Source of the DNA: Merluccius polli
Taxonomy: Eukaryota; Chordata; Actinopteri; Gadiformes; Merlucciidae
Reading direction: 5' to 3'
Assembly (NCBI GenBank): GCA_030340625.1
Contig: JAOPHQ010006323.1
Location: forward strand, 22,501-86,500
Length of the DNA stretch: 64,000 bases
Made by a program: the position numbers and the translations under genes. Within the stretch, counting starts at the first letter, position 1. Every line of letters starts with the position of its first letter. The notes beneath the pieces were generated by a model, which was not told the origin of the DNA, made no database searches, and saw only the letters and a list, made by a program, of their open reading frames with translations. Positions 10,513 to 22,806 of the stretch are shown here, in pieces.

Positions 10513-13500
10513 TCACTGCATGTTGGCGTAGAGTCTCTCAATCTGAGGCTGGAAGAGGGTCTTGAGCTCAGCCCGCTTGGCCTTGAGGGTGGGGGTCAGC
10601 AGGCCGTTCTCGATGGTAAACTGCTCCGGGTGGAGGTGCACGTCCTTCACCTGCAAGACGGGGGGGGGGGGGGGGGACCGGGGGGATTAGTAGGTCGCAT
10701 TGCATTTTCAGGCCAATTTTGTTCGCCACAAACTGTCTAAAGCATTTGAGTAACTAGGCATTTTTCTTGATGTTTATATTATTTTATGAACATATACCAT
10801 TTCAACCTGTAGCTTACTAAAGATTTGAACTAATGAGCCCATGCTTTGGGTTCATTAAAGTGTGTACTACAAGCCATTTTAGCCTTGTGGTCCGATTTGT
10901 TTACTTTATCACCCACATGAAAACATCCAATAAAAATAGGATGAATCTTATCTGGAGAATGTGCTCTCAAAACAAACATTTATTTCGCAATAACGGAGAG
11001 GAGTAGTCACCTGCTCAAAGGACTTGAGTCCCGCCTCTCTCCCCAGCTTGGTCAGGTCAGCGAGAACAGCCTTCTTGATCTCCTGCATGAGAGGTCATTT
11101 AGCCACAGCGTAAAGCTCACGTTTTACAACCCTACTGATGTTTGACCGAGAAGCATTCAAAGTCCAAAATGGACTTTGGCCAAGGCTTTAATCTGAAGAT
11201 GGTGTACAGATAAGATTATGACCGCTTCATGGTCATCTAGGGAGAAATTATGTGTGGTGTGCATTATGCAATAGGGATGTGACTGGGCCTTGGTAAAAGG
11301 TAAAAAAATAAATAAAACAGAACAGTCAAATATGTTCATAGAAAACAGCTTTAAGAGGATCTGACCACATGCGTACATTTTCCTTGCAGAGTTCCTCCAC
11401 AGAGCCTGCAAAACCGAGTTTCTTGGCAACCCCGGGCAAGTTTTCGGGATCAGGGATCACAATGGCTATAAGGCAGGACTGGAGCCAAAATCAAAATAGA
11501 GAACAGAAAAGCATCAGCGACGGGACCACTGCGTGCGCGTGCACATACAGGCTCCGACGTTCATTTCGACGGCCCTACCTGTAGACTGTCTCCATGCACA
11601 AACACTTGTGCCACCATTTCACTGCGTACGTAGACGTTCTCAATCTTCTCCGGAGCGATGTACTCCCCTTGAGCCAACTTGAAGATGTTCTTCTTTCGAT
11701 CGATAATCTTCAGGACTCCACTCTGATGGTAAAACATTTTTTTTGAGTATTATCACACAACACTGCAAGTAAGCACATTAGCGATGATGCATCATGATCT
11801 GCAATAAATACGCTTAATTTTTTATCATATTCCCCCATCACATTCATCTTTAGTCATTCTTATAGCACATGAAAAAAATATATAGAATGTTTTCTATTAC
11901 AACTACTACACAACCACCTCTGTCGGAAAGTACCATTATATCCCAAGTCCTATTTATTTGGATAAACAAATTGTTGTAGTAAACAAAAACATTTGTGGTG
12001 GAGGTGTTGGTAGCTTTTCCTGCCATCTGTCGGGTCTTACAGGCATCCATTTTCCAATGTCCCCAGTGTGAAGCCAATTATCCTCGTCCAAGGCTTCCGC
12101 CGTTCTCTCAGGATCCTTCAGGTACCCTCTGAACACATTTTTTCCCTTGATGCAAACCTAACGGAGAAGAAAAACATAAGATATGAGGTAAATTAGCAAT
12201 TCAGTTAGTGGCAACAACTTCCATTTTACTTTTAACTTGTAAAGCTGATGTTATATTTACAAGTTCTCTTCCAATCTAGAAATCATGATATTAAATACTC
12301 ACAGCTACACAGTGACTTACCTCTCCTTCACCATTAGAGGCAAAATAGTTCATTTCTTCAACATCCACCAACTTGACTACATTACAAGGCACTGGTACAC
12401 CAACATGCCCTGTGGAACGAAAACAAAAGCTTAGCTTGACTACATACAGCAATATAATACAGCATGTTACAACAGATGCCATGCTATTGCTCATTTGCTC
12501 AGTTATGCATGTAGTGATAGGAGGCAATGAGCCATGGATGAATGTGGATACCAAGACCCTTTCAAAATGAAAGCATACATACCAGATGTGGCATCGCCCG
12601 GCATGGTGAATGTACAGCCAGCAGTGCACTCGGTTTGGCCGTACCCTTCGTAGATCTACAAGGATGCAAAATAAAATCGAAGGGAATAAGGGCACAGACA
12701 AATAAAAAAATAAACAGCTGATCACTATCCAAAACACAGCTGAATGCATTCAATTCAGATTATAGTTTACAAAGTTATGAAGGCCACAACATCAAAAGCA
12801 TTTTGAAAGAAAAATGTAAAAGAAAATATGTATTGTTTTGACATCTACATTAGATCCATGTGCATAGTCGTTAGGTTTGCAAAGGAAAATCCACGCTAAG
12901 AGAAGGTGGATTTCAATACCTGGCAACCGAGAGTGGCTCTCAGGAAGGTGAGAACAGCTGGGGAAATTGGTGCTGCCCCCGTCACCATTATCCGCACTCG
13001 GCCCCCCAGAGACGCCTAAAGACAGAGCGTTACGAAACAGGATAGTGTCCATGAACTCATTAACCCCAGATTGTCACCCAGTGCTCGGTGGTTACCAGTA
13101 CAACTTAAGGCTGCTAAAGCAAGCCCTTCGTGCAGGTCTGCAGAAGACAATGGGCACACCTGGACTTTGTGGAAGAGGAGCTTGTCCCAAATGCTGTTCT
13201 TCCTGATGACACCCTCCTTCACCTCAGCATACTTCCTCTCCACAGCAAAGTTCAGCAGCCACTTCTTAAAAGTCGTGTTGGCTCCACTCTGAACCTACAG
13301 GAGACACGATCGGTTATACTGATTTCAGAGTTGGGAATGCTGTACCGACAGCACTCCTTAACGATCCTCCCCCCCAACCCCACCAATAATTGACCATTTA
13401 GCAAATAACTCACTTTATCGTAAACACGGTTGAGGAGTCTAGGAACCACCGGGAAGATGGTGGGCTGGAGGTTCTTCATGTCGTCAGGCAGCAGTTTGAT

Positions 13501-16500
13501 GTCTCCCTGGAAGAAGCCTACCCTGCCGCCAGCTCCATAGAGCACCGTCTGAAAGACAACGATGTTCGACCTCCATGAAACAACCGCTGTAAGAGCAGAA
13601 CTAGCATGTATTGGTGCACCATTACCTGCCATAGGTAAATCAGTTATACCGTGTGTAGTCGAAAGACTACGGGATTTCTTCAAAAGTTTAAGTTATCAAC
13701 ATTTTGATGGCCCATGAAACCAACTGCATGAGTGAATGGTTTTGCACCAAGTTGCAACCTACCTGTACAACCCTCTCAAACATGTGAGCCAAAGGCAAGA
13801 ACGAAATACTGATGTCTTTGGTACTTGGCACAACAGATGCCTGAAATAAAATGAAACTCATTAGCAAAACAACCCATTTTCACACAATAGGAAAAAAAAC
13901 AATCCAAGCTAAATGTAATTCCTAACCCCAAAGCCATTACCTCAAAGCTTTTGACCACAGCGGCTGCATCAGAAACTACGTTTTCATGGGTCAACATTGC
14001 GCCCTTAGGGTTTCCTGAGAATAATAAAATGCATTGAACATATTTACACGCACTGCAGATGAATCCTTAAAACATAAAAATAAAAAAAAGATTTAAAAAA
14101 ATGTAAAAAAGAAGTTGGTAAGCAAAATGCTTACCAGTAGTGCCGCTGGTGAAGCAGATGATACTAAGGTCCTCTGGTTTTGGAGGCTTTGACGGGGAAC
14201 ATTAAATCAAAAACACTGAATGATATCCACTCACACATTGCCAAATGAACACTTTGGAGGTGCAACTATTACACATACTAGCCAACACGTTTCATTACTT
14301 ACAATTGGCTTCTGGAGATTGCTTTTGCCCAATTTCTGAAAAAAACAAAAAAGACAACTTGAGGTGCATCTAGCAATTTCTCAAACATCAATCTAAACAC
14401 AAAAGACGCCATCATTACAGTCACCAACTTGAGACCCACTTGCACTTACCTCCACATCCTCCATGGCCAAGATGTCCACCCCGCATTTGGCCCCTCGTGT
14501 GACGAGCTCCGCGTCGAAGGAGTCCATGACCACGATGGTCTTCAGCACTGGGGTCTGCCCCTTCTCCCGGTTCTGCAGCAGAGCCTCTGCCTTGTTCTGC
14601 TTGTCACAGAGCACTGTAGAGATGTCGGCTGTAATGATAAACAAAAGAAAAGAAGAGTGGCTTCTCATGGCATGATAATTACGTGCAAATAAAATGGCTG
14701 TAGTAACACTGAAAGTCAACGCATAGGTCCTGGTCAGTGCGTTTCAAAAATAAATGGGTGAAATAAAAAAACACAGGGCAAGTCATAATAGCTGACTTTC
14801 TGCATTATCCATGATAAGTAAATAATTCATACTTGCGATGTAGCAAAATCATGGCAAACAATCATAATGTGAATAACGTGCAAAATAACCACAAAAACAT
14901 AAATGCAGTCAGGTAAATATTTGAGGAGACTAGGCACCTGAAGGATGGTTAGATTGCGGCCTGACAACAGTGTTGCAAGCACAGCTCCATTTACCTCTGT
15001 CGATGATGAAGGTGAGCGCCTCCGAGCCCAGGGTGTCGTACAGGGGAACCGCTACCATAGAGTAGGTGTAGCAGGCCATTTCACCGATAATCCACTGTCA
15101 AACACACAACATTGGTTGGCAAAAAAAATAGGTTTTGTACATTCCACCATACAGGCACCATTCCCAGTTTCTCAATTCGAGATGCATTCAAAACAAGGCT
15201 TCGCATTCTGTGGGATTTCCACTGAAACGCTGTTGTCCATATCCAGATAATGAGATCCACGCCACCTTTGAGCCTTTTGTACATTTAACAATGATTCTGA
15301 TCCTTTCCTATCGAGAGCAGCGAGAAGCACCAGCCTGTCTGCTTTTATAAACTTACATACCTCTGGTCTGTTCTGCGCAAAGATGCCAATGAAGGTATCT
15401 GGATTCGGTTTAAGGCCCCTGTGGAGGAGGCCGGACCCCAAGTGCTCCGCTCGATCAGACACCTTTGGAAGAGAAATTAAGCAATGTTTAGCTTGAATAC
15501 TCCAATAATTGTACAGTCCACCCGTCTGCCATGTTTAATATTTGAATGCCATAGTCCATACACATACCTGCTTGTATTTCAGCCACTGGTACGGCCTTCC
15601 TGGTTTTCTGTAACCCAAGCATGGTCCATTACCTACAGACAAGAAAATAATTGGAGACAAACTGCACTTTTAACACTATGAATCTGTATTCCATTGACAT
15701 AGTTGTGATATTTCACTCTATAGTGCTAACAAAATGCAGAGTCAATAGGCCCATTAGTTGTGATCAACATCGAGTGTGTTTACAAATTGATTGGACATGA
15801 GTCAGCCCAGAAATGGTGTTACCTTTTGGAGCAGCTGCATTAACCCCGTCTAAAACACAACATAACGGAGGGTGTCGTAGAAAAGGGAAACAAAATCGAA
15901 AACCCTGATCACCTGAAACTTTCAGCCCCCTCTGGAAAACCTCATACATGGTCTTGCCATCTTCATAGTAGTACGACAGCAGGTTGTTGTTGTCCTCCAG
16001 CAGCGCACTCATCCTCGCGCCGCCCTACGACAAGACACGCGACAGCATCCCGAGGTCACACTTCACACTGCCACGCTTTAGTGAGGTCATCATTCAGACA
16101 CCCCAATACATGTTGTGTAGGGCTGAACGATTTATCGTTTTCTGATCGAAATCGCGATTTCAGACAACGCGATCACGTGATCGCCAAAGCCGCGTTTTTT
16201 TCCGTGTTCCTGACTGACCCGAGATCTGTTGTCAACTATTTTACACGTGGCCTGCATGCCGTCCCCCTACCATCCTGCCAACCAATCATGCTGCTCGTGG
16301 ACAGGTCATGCTAACCAATTAATCAATATAACCTGCTCCACCTGCTCCTTAATTTCTGAAATGGCTTCAGCTGGACCAGAAGCAGAGTTAGGGGATTTAA
16401 TCCCGAAGAAAAATAGCACGTCGGTCATTTGTGAGTATTTCGGGTTTGAGGCTGCCGACGTGCACCAGAAACACGTACTGTGCAAAACCTGTCGCGCTAA

Positions 16501-19500
16501 AGTTGCGACGTCCGGCGGAAACACAACCAATTTATATCGGCACTTGAAACATCACCACAGGCATGACGAAAAAGTCCGGTGAAAAGTCTAGCGGAAAGGA
16601 TACACAGGCCCATAGTAGCCAACAGACTACAATTACAGTGTCTTTTGCCAGTGTAACGCCGTATGATAAGAGCAGCCGAAGACACCGGGAGATAACGACT
16701 GCCATAAGAACACATTGCCAAGGACATGGTGTCCATTAACACGGTCACCAAAGACGGATTTAAAAATCTTCTCCGCACGCTGGACAGAAGATACGCGATT
16801 CCCTCCCGCACCTACTTCAGTCAAGTTGCCATCCCACAGCTGTACGCGGAGTGTAAAAAACTAGCCACAACTACTGATATGTGGTCAAGCAGAACGACCG
16901 AGCCGTATCTTAGCCTGACTCCGCATTTCGTAAATGACAACTTTGAGTTGAAAAGTCGCTGCCTGCAGACAGCATACTTTCCCACTGACCACACCGGAGA
17001 GAATATTGTGCTGGGATTGAGAGAGTGTCTGTCAAGCTGGGGTCTGAAAGAAGAGGACCAGACGTGCATCACAACCGACAATGCAACAAACCTCATCAAA
17101 GCTATGGAACTTAATCAGTGGACCAGACTTCAATGTTTTGGACACAGGCTGCATCTTGCAATTGGTAAGTGTCTGAGTGTGTTTGTGTGAGTGTTTGTGT
17201 GCGAGTGTTTTTCTTAATTAATTAATTCATACGGATTTAATGTGTGTGTATTGTCTTCAGTATAGTCTGCATAGTTTTTTTTTGAAGCCCTTACAAGCCC
17301 TTAGCCCTTGTATTTTGAATTAATATTATAATAATAATTAATTAATAATTAATATTATAATGAATACTGCGTTATGTGCTTTTGATAATCGATTTCCTTA
17401 CTGTTGTCTGTAATATGGCTTTCTTGGATTTACTTTATCTTGCTAAAAAATCTGCCTTGCAAAGTTTACCATTATTCTTACATTTTCAGCCTGTAATTCT
17501 CATTTAATGTTATGTTTTTTTTTTGTCCAGAAAATGCTGTTAAAGATGACACAAGAGTTAAACGGGCAACATGACTTTGCAAACAGATGGTTGGTGTCTT
17601 CTCTCACAGCTGGAAAAAGAAGACTGCACTGAAAAAGGCACAGCAAGAATTACATTTACCAGAGCACTCACTGATAAGTGTCCAACAAGATGGGGCTCAA
17701 GGCAAAAAATGATTGGTAGGGTGTTGGAGCAGAGCAAGGCGTTGTCTCAGGTTCTGTCTGAAGACAAGAAGATGCATCACCTGGTCCCCACATGGACACG
17801 GATGTCCTTGAATCGATAAATAACGCCCTTGCTCCTCTTCAGGAGTTTACAGATGCACTGTCCGGTGAAGCCTATGTAAGTGTGTCATACCTGAAGCCAG
17901 TTCTCCATCTCCTGAGAACATCAACCCTGGCTGAAAGTGATGAAGACACAAATCTTACTAAGGAAATCAAAACAAGAGCTCTTGGCTACATTGAAGATAA
18001 ATACAGCGACCCAGCCACACAGGAGCTACTGGACATTACCTCTTTCCTTGATCCTGGATTCAAGACCGACTACATAAGTGCAGAGAATGTCCCAGACATC
18101 AAAGAAAGAGTGAAGATAGAAATGGAACAGGTGGCACGAAAGGTAACTTGTCCTCTTTCTTTGTGTAATTTAGTAACACAAAATGCCACATCAATACAAG
18201 TGATTTTTTTTTTACACTGTCATTTTTTAACGTTTACATAGAATGCCCAATTGCTCTAAATCAGTGGTTCTCAACCGGTGGGGGGCGTGGACACCCTCCC
18301 GGGGGGGCGCGGGTTCAAAAAGGAGGACAAATACGCATCCGGCTTTAGGCCGGACTGTCCGGTTTTTCAAAGCCCTGTCCGGCGTCCGGTGCAGCATCAA
18401 GCCGGACGCGTATTTGTCCTCCTTTTTGAGAGCGCAATAGTAACACACCGCGCACCCCCCCGTCGGCCGTAGGTCCGCGGTGTGTTACTATTGGGCGCAC
18501 CCCCCTCCCGTCAGTCGTAGGTCCGCGGTGTGTTACTATTGCGCGCACCCCCGTCGGCCGTAGGTCCGCGGTGTGTTACTATTGCGCGCACCCCCCCGCC
18601 CCCGTCGCCCCCCCCCCCCCCCCCCCCCGTTGTCACATGTCAGCGCTCATATCTAAAACCAGCAAAGGTTGACATGCTGGTTTTCTTGACAAACAATCTG
18701 TAAAGAGTGATGTAGAGATGTCAGGGAAGCAAGTGTTATTGTTTATTACTTTAGAGATTTTATTTGTTCTGCACTTCACCCTGACTTGTGGTGTCAGCCT
18801 TTGTTCAAAAAAGATATTTGCTATTTTTGCTATGTTTAATGCTATATTGTTTACAGAATAGATGTGCAATATTTGAGTGCTGCTGAGCCATTGCCCACCT
18901 ATTATGTCTGACATATTTTTCAGAAGGGAAGAGGTAGGGGTCATTTTATTTTAGTAAGAGTTTATTTTATTACCATTACTTTTCAATTTCATTTACTGTA
19001 AGGTTTCTTTTGTATTTTATTTAACTTTTTTAACTCGTTAAGACAGTCAAAGATGGTTCTTCAGTTCAGTTGTAACAACTGCCGTTGGTCAAGGACTTTA
19101 GTTTACATGCATGTTTCTTAATAAATACATTTGAAATCAATTTTTAACTTTAGTTTTCATTCTTGCATTAGAGTAATGGCATGTAATGTTTTAATGGTAT
19201 GATGTCATGTTTGTAAATATTACTGTACATTGTGAATATTGCACTGAAGCTTGATTTGAAGAAAATCGTGAATCAAATCGAAATCGCAATATCTGCCAGA
19301 GAAATCGCAATTAGATCTTTTCCTGAAATCGTTCAGCCCTAATGTTGTGCCTTCTTGGACAGGATAGTGAGGGAGGACAGACAGGAGAGTGGGTTGAAAG
19401 AGCAAGGGGATGACATTCAGCATAGGACCTCGGGTCGAAAGTGAACCCGGGTCCCCACAGGGCATTTTGCCCATGTGGTTAGCACACTAGCGGGGTTAAG

Positions 19501-19810
19501 CATGGATGTATAAGAGGGGTTAATCCACCGAAAAAAGATTCATAGCTTGATATTGGATTGTAAACATTTCAAGTGTTGGGCAGCAATAATGTTGTGGAAA
19601 GCTTGGGTCAATACATTTATGCAGGAGATGGGAAAGCATTTCATTGGGCCTTCTCACCTCGATCCCCACTGTTTGGCACTTGAGGTCCGCAGGGGAGCGG
19701 AGGGGTGCGGGTCTTGTGTTGAGGTAGAACAAGGTAGCAGCGGCCAGGGCAAACAGGGAGATGATGACCGTGGTGGGCAGAGGGGAGAACAGCAAGTAGA
19801 GGACCTCCAT
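10513..19810 (-). CDS. acsl5: Long-chain acyl-CoA synthetase 5
   Basis: ACSL5 converts long-chain fatty acid, ATP and CoA to acyl-CoA and AMP, at the mitochondrial outer membrane and ER. Twenty coding exons (5' to 3'): 19810-19658, 16024-15913, 15632-15568, 15462-15361, 15094-14995, 14628-14450, 14335-14303, 14186-14135, 14014-13941, 13840-13763, 13548-13414, 13294-13160, 13015-12920, 12655-12583, 12409-12321, 12157-12041, 11722-11579, 11478-11377, 11082-11011, 10650-10513. All phases agree and the total is 682 codons, against 683 in human ACSL5. Exon 1 holds the N-terminal membrane anchor and the ACSL5-like start FSPLPT...VGIE. The P-loop TSGTTGNPKGAM spans 14135-14014. YGQTE lies at 12583-12655 and HTGDIGKW in 12041-12157. 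The FACS signature DRKKNIFKLAQGEYIAPEKI is in 11579-11722, and the catalytic lysine region TPTLKAKR is in the last exon. A non-coding 5' exon probably lies near 20640-20900 (donor GTACGTAC). ATTAAA at 10447-10452 could signal polyadenylation. The gene is intact, although a hAT element fills intron 1. Confidence 0.97.
16361..18144 (+). pseudogene. hAT (ZBED-type) transposase, frameshifted and C-terminally truncated
   Basis: The first part starts at 16361 (MASAGPEAELGDLIPKK) and has a BED zinc finger: CEYFGFEA, VLCKTCRAKV and NLYRHLKHHH. Frame is lost near 16580. A second part (16726-17163) carries the catalytic domain, including LATTTDMWSSRTTEPYLS, CITTDNATNLIKAM and CFGHRLHLAI. A plausible intron (GTAAGT at 17165, TTTTTTGTCCAG ending at 17530) follows. 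Further frame changes occur before the last part (about 17690-18144), which has CPTRWGSRQKMIGRVLEQ and SVSYLKPVLHLL. The final dimerisation region expected of the family is absent. The protein is not functional. Confidence 0.88.
18262..18634. repeat. Composite GC-rich insertion with palindromes and tandem units
   Basis: The segment begins CAGTGGTTCTCAACCGG, a hAT-type terminus, but no matching right terminus is visible. At 18315-18430 an inverted repeat pairs AAAAAGGAGGACAAATACGC with GCGTATTTGTCCTCCTTTTT. From 18432, units of about 40-45 bases containing GTAGGTCCGCGGTGTGTTAC and TATTGCGCGCACCCC repeat three times, with one inverted partial copy. The segment ends in a C-rich tract of about 20 Cs. 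It lies inside the hAT element of acsl5 intron 1. Confidence 0.8.
19354..19480. repeat. Dispersed fish SINE-like fragment
   Basis: The segment contains GAACCCGGGTCCCCACAGGG near a purine-rich GACAGGATAGTGAGGGAGG stretch. This arrangement is common in teleost tRNA-derived repeats. Assignment rests on recall of the general pattern and on the B-box-like GGTCGAAAGTGAAC, so confidence is low. Confidence 0.3.
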
Positions 19811-19820
19811 GATCGACTGT

Positions 19821-22026
19821 CTGTAGGGGAGAAGGTCAAGAGTGACGACGACGCGTCGGGATCAATTGAATGCATTGCACAAAAAACAAAAACGTCCGCC
19901 TTTGGTGCTGCAAACTCACAACAATCAAGTGTGCGTTATCAAGGACTGTAAATGTAATAACTCCAACTCTTACCTTACTCTATTGATTATTCAGAGGTCA
20001 AAGTCAACCTGGGTTGTGTAACAAATAGATAGTACTGACCCCACTAACAGTAGGTCAAGATGGGTAATGTTACTGGGCTGAAGGTGATGGTGATCATCAA
20101 CGCATGCTACTTCCATCTACTTCCACCATGACACAACGGGCAAAATACTACAAGGTTGTCGCAACATCATTTGTTAGCCAAGCTTTGCCTGTGAGCAATG
20201 GATTCGCACGCGTTGGACTAAGGCACAGACAAATGTTTACCATTGTCCATCCTTGTATGAATGACCATTGACTCATGATATAGAGACGGGCTTTATCAAT
20301 TTTGATAAAACACCGATAATAAAAAAAAGCCACGTTCAAAAGCCTCGTTCAAAGTCAAAAATTGGGGTCATGTACACCAAAACAATGTTAGTGATAACTT
20401 GGAGACATTTTGAAAGCATGCAACACAGATTATAAACATGAATACTCAAATCCTTCCTGCAGTTTCCTTCACTGTCGACGGCTGGTCATGTCGCTTGATG
20501 GCAGATGGCATTTAAAAAAACAACAACACACGACTGACTGAAGAAAATTGTTCACTGTGAACACAAAAATCAGACCATACGCACCACACACACACACACA
20601 CACACACACCCAGTGCTGTACGTACCTCTAGTGAGCGCTGAATAGAAGCACTGTTCCTCCGGTCCTCTGCCGTCTAGCTGCTCTCGGGGAGACAGTGACA
20701 GACCACAGCGTTGTGTAGGAGATCCCTTGTTTCCCTGGTGTGATGCAAACCGAATGCGGAACTCATAAAAAAGCACTGATAGGAGAACCTTTGAACCCCG
20801 GCCGCCATCACTTCCACTGATAAGGCCACGATCACAGAATCAAGCGAGTTTATTGGCTTGGCCTGCTCTTTTTCGCCACACATTGTATTAGGTCATATTA
20901 GATTAGAAAAAAAAAAAAGGTTTTAATTTCTTCCATATCTGTTTGCGACAGCAACGGAGGTGTCCGGTGTGAACTCGCCGCCACGCGGCCCGCGTGCTGC
21001 GCTGAACATTAGCTGCAGTGCATGCTAGGCCTCGGAGCAGGCGTGCGGCAGCACAACATAAAACATTGTAAAATATTCCCTAAAATTTAATTATTGTCTT
21101 CCGTTGTAAAGTTTCTGAAATATATATCTGACCGGGTGTTTCTTAACCTCAAGTCATTTGAAAATGGTAAGGTTTATTTGGCTAACATCAAGATTGGTTA
21201 CACAGAGGGTATATATTGCTGCATTTTTCAGACCAAGAACAAATTAAAATGTGTTCCTATTTAATTTAAAAGTACGTTAGCTTGTCATTTTCTTGTCATT
21301 TTCTAGGACACTATAAAAGATACGGAAATGACTACACAAAAAATAATAAATAAAACCACAACGGCGCAGAGGAAATATATGTGAAATGTTACCTGCTGAG
21401 ATTAGTATACGGGGTTGCTAGCAGATTAACAACATGGACCCCAGAGAGACGGGAAAAAGACAAAGAAGCTTAGCATGGAGACACCTTCCACATCCCGCCT
21501 GCGTCGTTATCACATTCAAGTACTCACAGGTGTGAACACCACAACATGGCGCCACTGGCTCAGCTCATTTTTCCTGTGCCAGTAAGCTGAGCCAGTGAAA
21601 TGTCGTGGTGTTTTTTTTTTGTTTTTTTTCCTGTGTTGGCGTTATGTCACTTTTAATCCCCATCGCGCAAAATTGTGTGTGTGTGTGTGATCGAGTCAAA
21701 AAAAAAGTTAGAAGAGAGGATAATCACATTTTGACATTCTGTCATGTGATGTTAGTTTACGAATGTCATGTTTGAGAAACATTTGTGGACAAAGAAAAAA
21801 AAAAAAAAAAAGACGAAAAGTTAAACAAAATTAAACAAAAAAGTGTCTTTAGTTTAATCTTCATATCATGTCGGTGGGTAAATAAATAAATATATAAAAA
21901 TACCACAGGAGCTTTACCAGAACAGGAGTCCAAATGAACTGTTCCACCTTGCTCAAGCTCCCCATCTCTCCTATAGTATTCCCCTATTCCCTCAACCTTA
22001 ACACTTAACATCACCCGGGGAATGGG
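19821..22026. other. acsl5 - gucy2g divergent intergenic region
   Basis: The two genes are transcribed away from each other across this 2.2 kb. The left part should contain the acsl5 5' untranslated exon(s): the acceptor is at 19821 (ACAG before ACAGTCGATC on the minus strand), with a likely upstream exon around 20640-20900. The rest has CA and GT runs (20585-20609, 21674-21689), an A-rich tract near 21795 and an inverted repeat at about 21540-21610, where GCCACTGGCTCAGCT pairs with AGCTGAGCCAGTG. No other gene is seen. Confidence 0.6.
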
Positions 22027-22034
22027 TATTTAAG
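22027..22034 (+). promoter_or_regulatory. TATA-like box of gucy2g
   Basis: TATTTAAG lies two bases before the first in-frame ATG (22036). If it acts as a TATA box, transcription would start near 22055-22060. The first ATG would then be untranscribed and the second (22072) would be the true start. This is inference from spacing alone. Confidence 0.4.
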
Positions 22035-22035
22035 C

Positions 22036-22548
22036 ATGGCTCGGCGAGAGAGCGGCTCATGTGTCAGAAGTATGGAGTGGTTGGGCTCCATGGCGGTCGG
22101 TCCTTGCAGACGCCACGAGGGCCTGCTCCTCCTGACACCGAGCCTGCTCCTCCTGACGCTGGCGTCCGCCGTCCCGCTCTCCGGCGGCTCCGCGAACGGG
22201 ACCGCGACCCGCAAGCTGCTCATCGGCTTCCAGGCCCCCTGGAACGCGTCCTTGCCCTTCAGCGCGCTGCGGTTGGGCTCGGCGCTGCAGATCGCCGTGG
22301 AGAAGGTCAACTCCAACCCCTCCTTCCTGGGCAACTACAGCCTGGACGTGGTGATCACCGACTCCAACTGCGACCCCAAGGCCTCCCTGTCCGCGTTCAT
22401 CCACCAGGTGTGGAAGGAGAACGTGACGGCCTTGTTCGGACCCGCCTGTCCTGAGGCAGCTGAGGTTAGTTGCTTGTTTTTGTTTTTTTGTATGTGTTGT
22501 GGTAGGATCTGATTCAATGTAACATGTGGTATGTGATAGGATATGACA

Positions 22549-22613
<65 letters not shown>

Positions 22614-22748
22614 GTCTTGTCATTTGTGAACTTGCAACATATGTTGCTGTATTACACAATGTTTTGGTTAAAGCAAGGTACCACTTTATTTTATCATAAT
22701 AGTATTTAATACCAGTGTAAGTATATCAGTGTAAGTATATCAGTGTAA

Positions 22749-22806
<58 letters not shown>

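Larger units (their letters stand above)
16118..19341 (+). mobile_element. hAT DNA transposon (Ac/ZBED1-like) in acsl5 intron 1
   Basis: This is a 3224-bp element ending in TAGGGCTGAACGATT on the left and AATCGTTCAGCCCTA on the right. It is flanked by a perfect 8-bp duplication, ATGTTGTG, at 16110-16117 and 19342-19349. The terminal domains are rich in AAATCGC motifs, as in many fish hAT elements. It sits between acsl5 coding exons 1 and 2, in the opposite orientation to the host gene. A GC-rich nested insertion lies at about 18262-18634, and no C-terminal transposase segment is found after it. Confidence 0.95.

Noticed and set aside
22057..22659. 200-codon minus-strand frame opposite gucy2g exon 1
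   Set aside because: It is the complement of the GC-rich coding exon plus a CT microsatellite; the plus-strand exon has clear GC-G homology.
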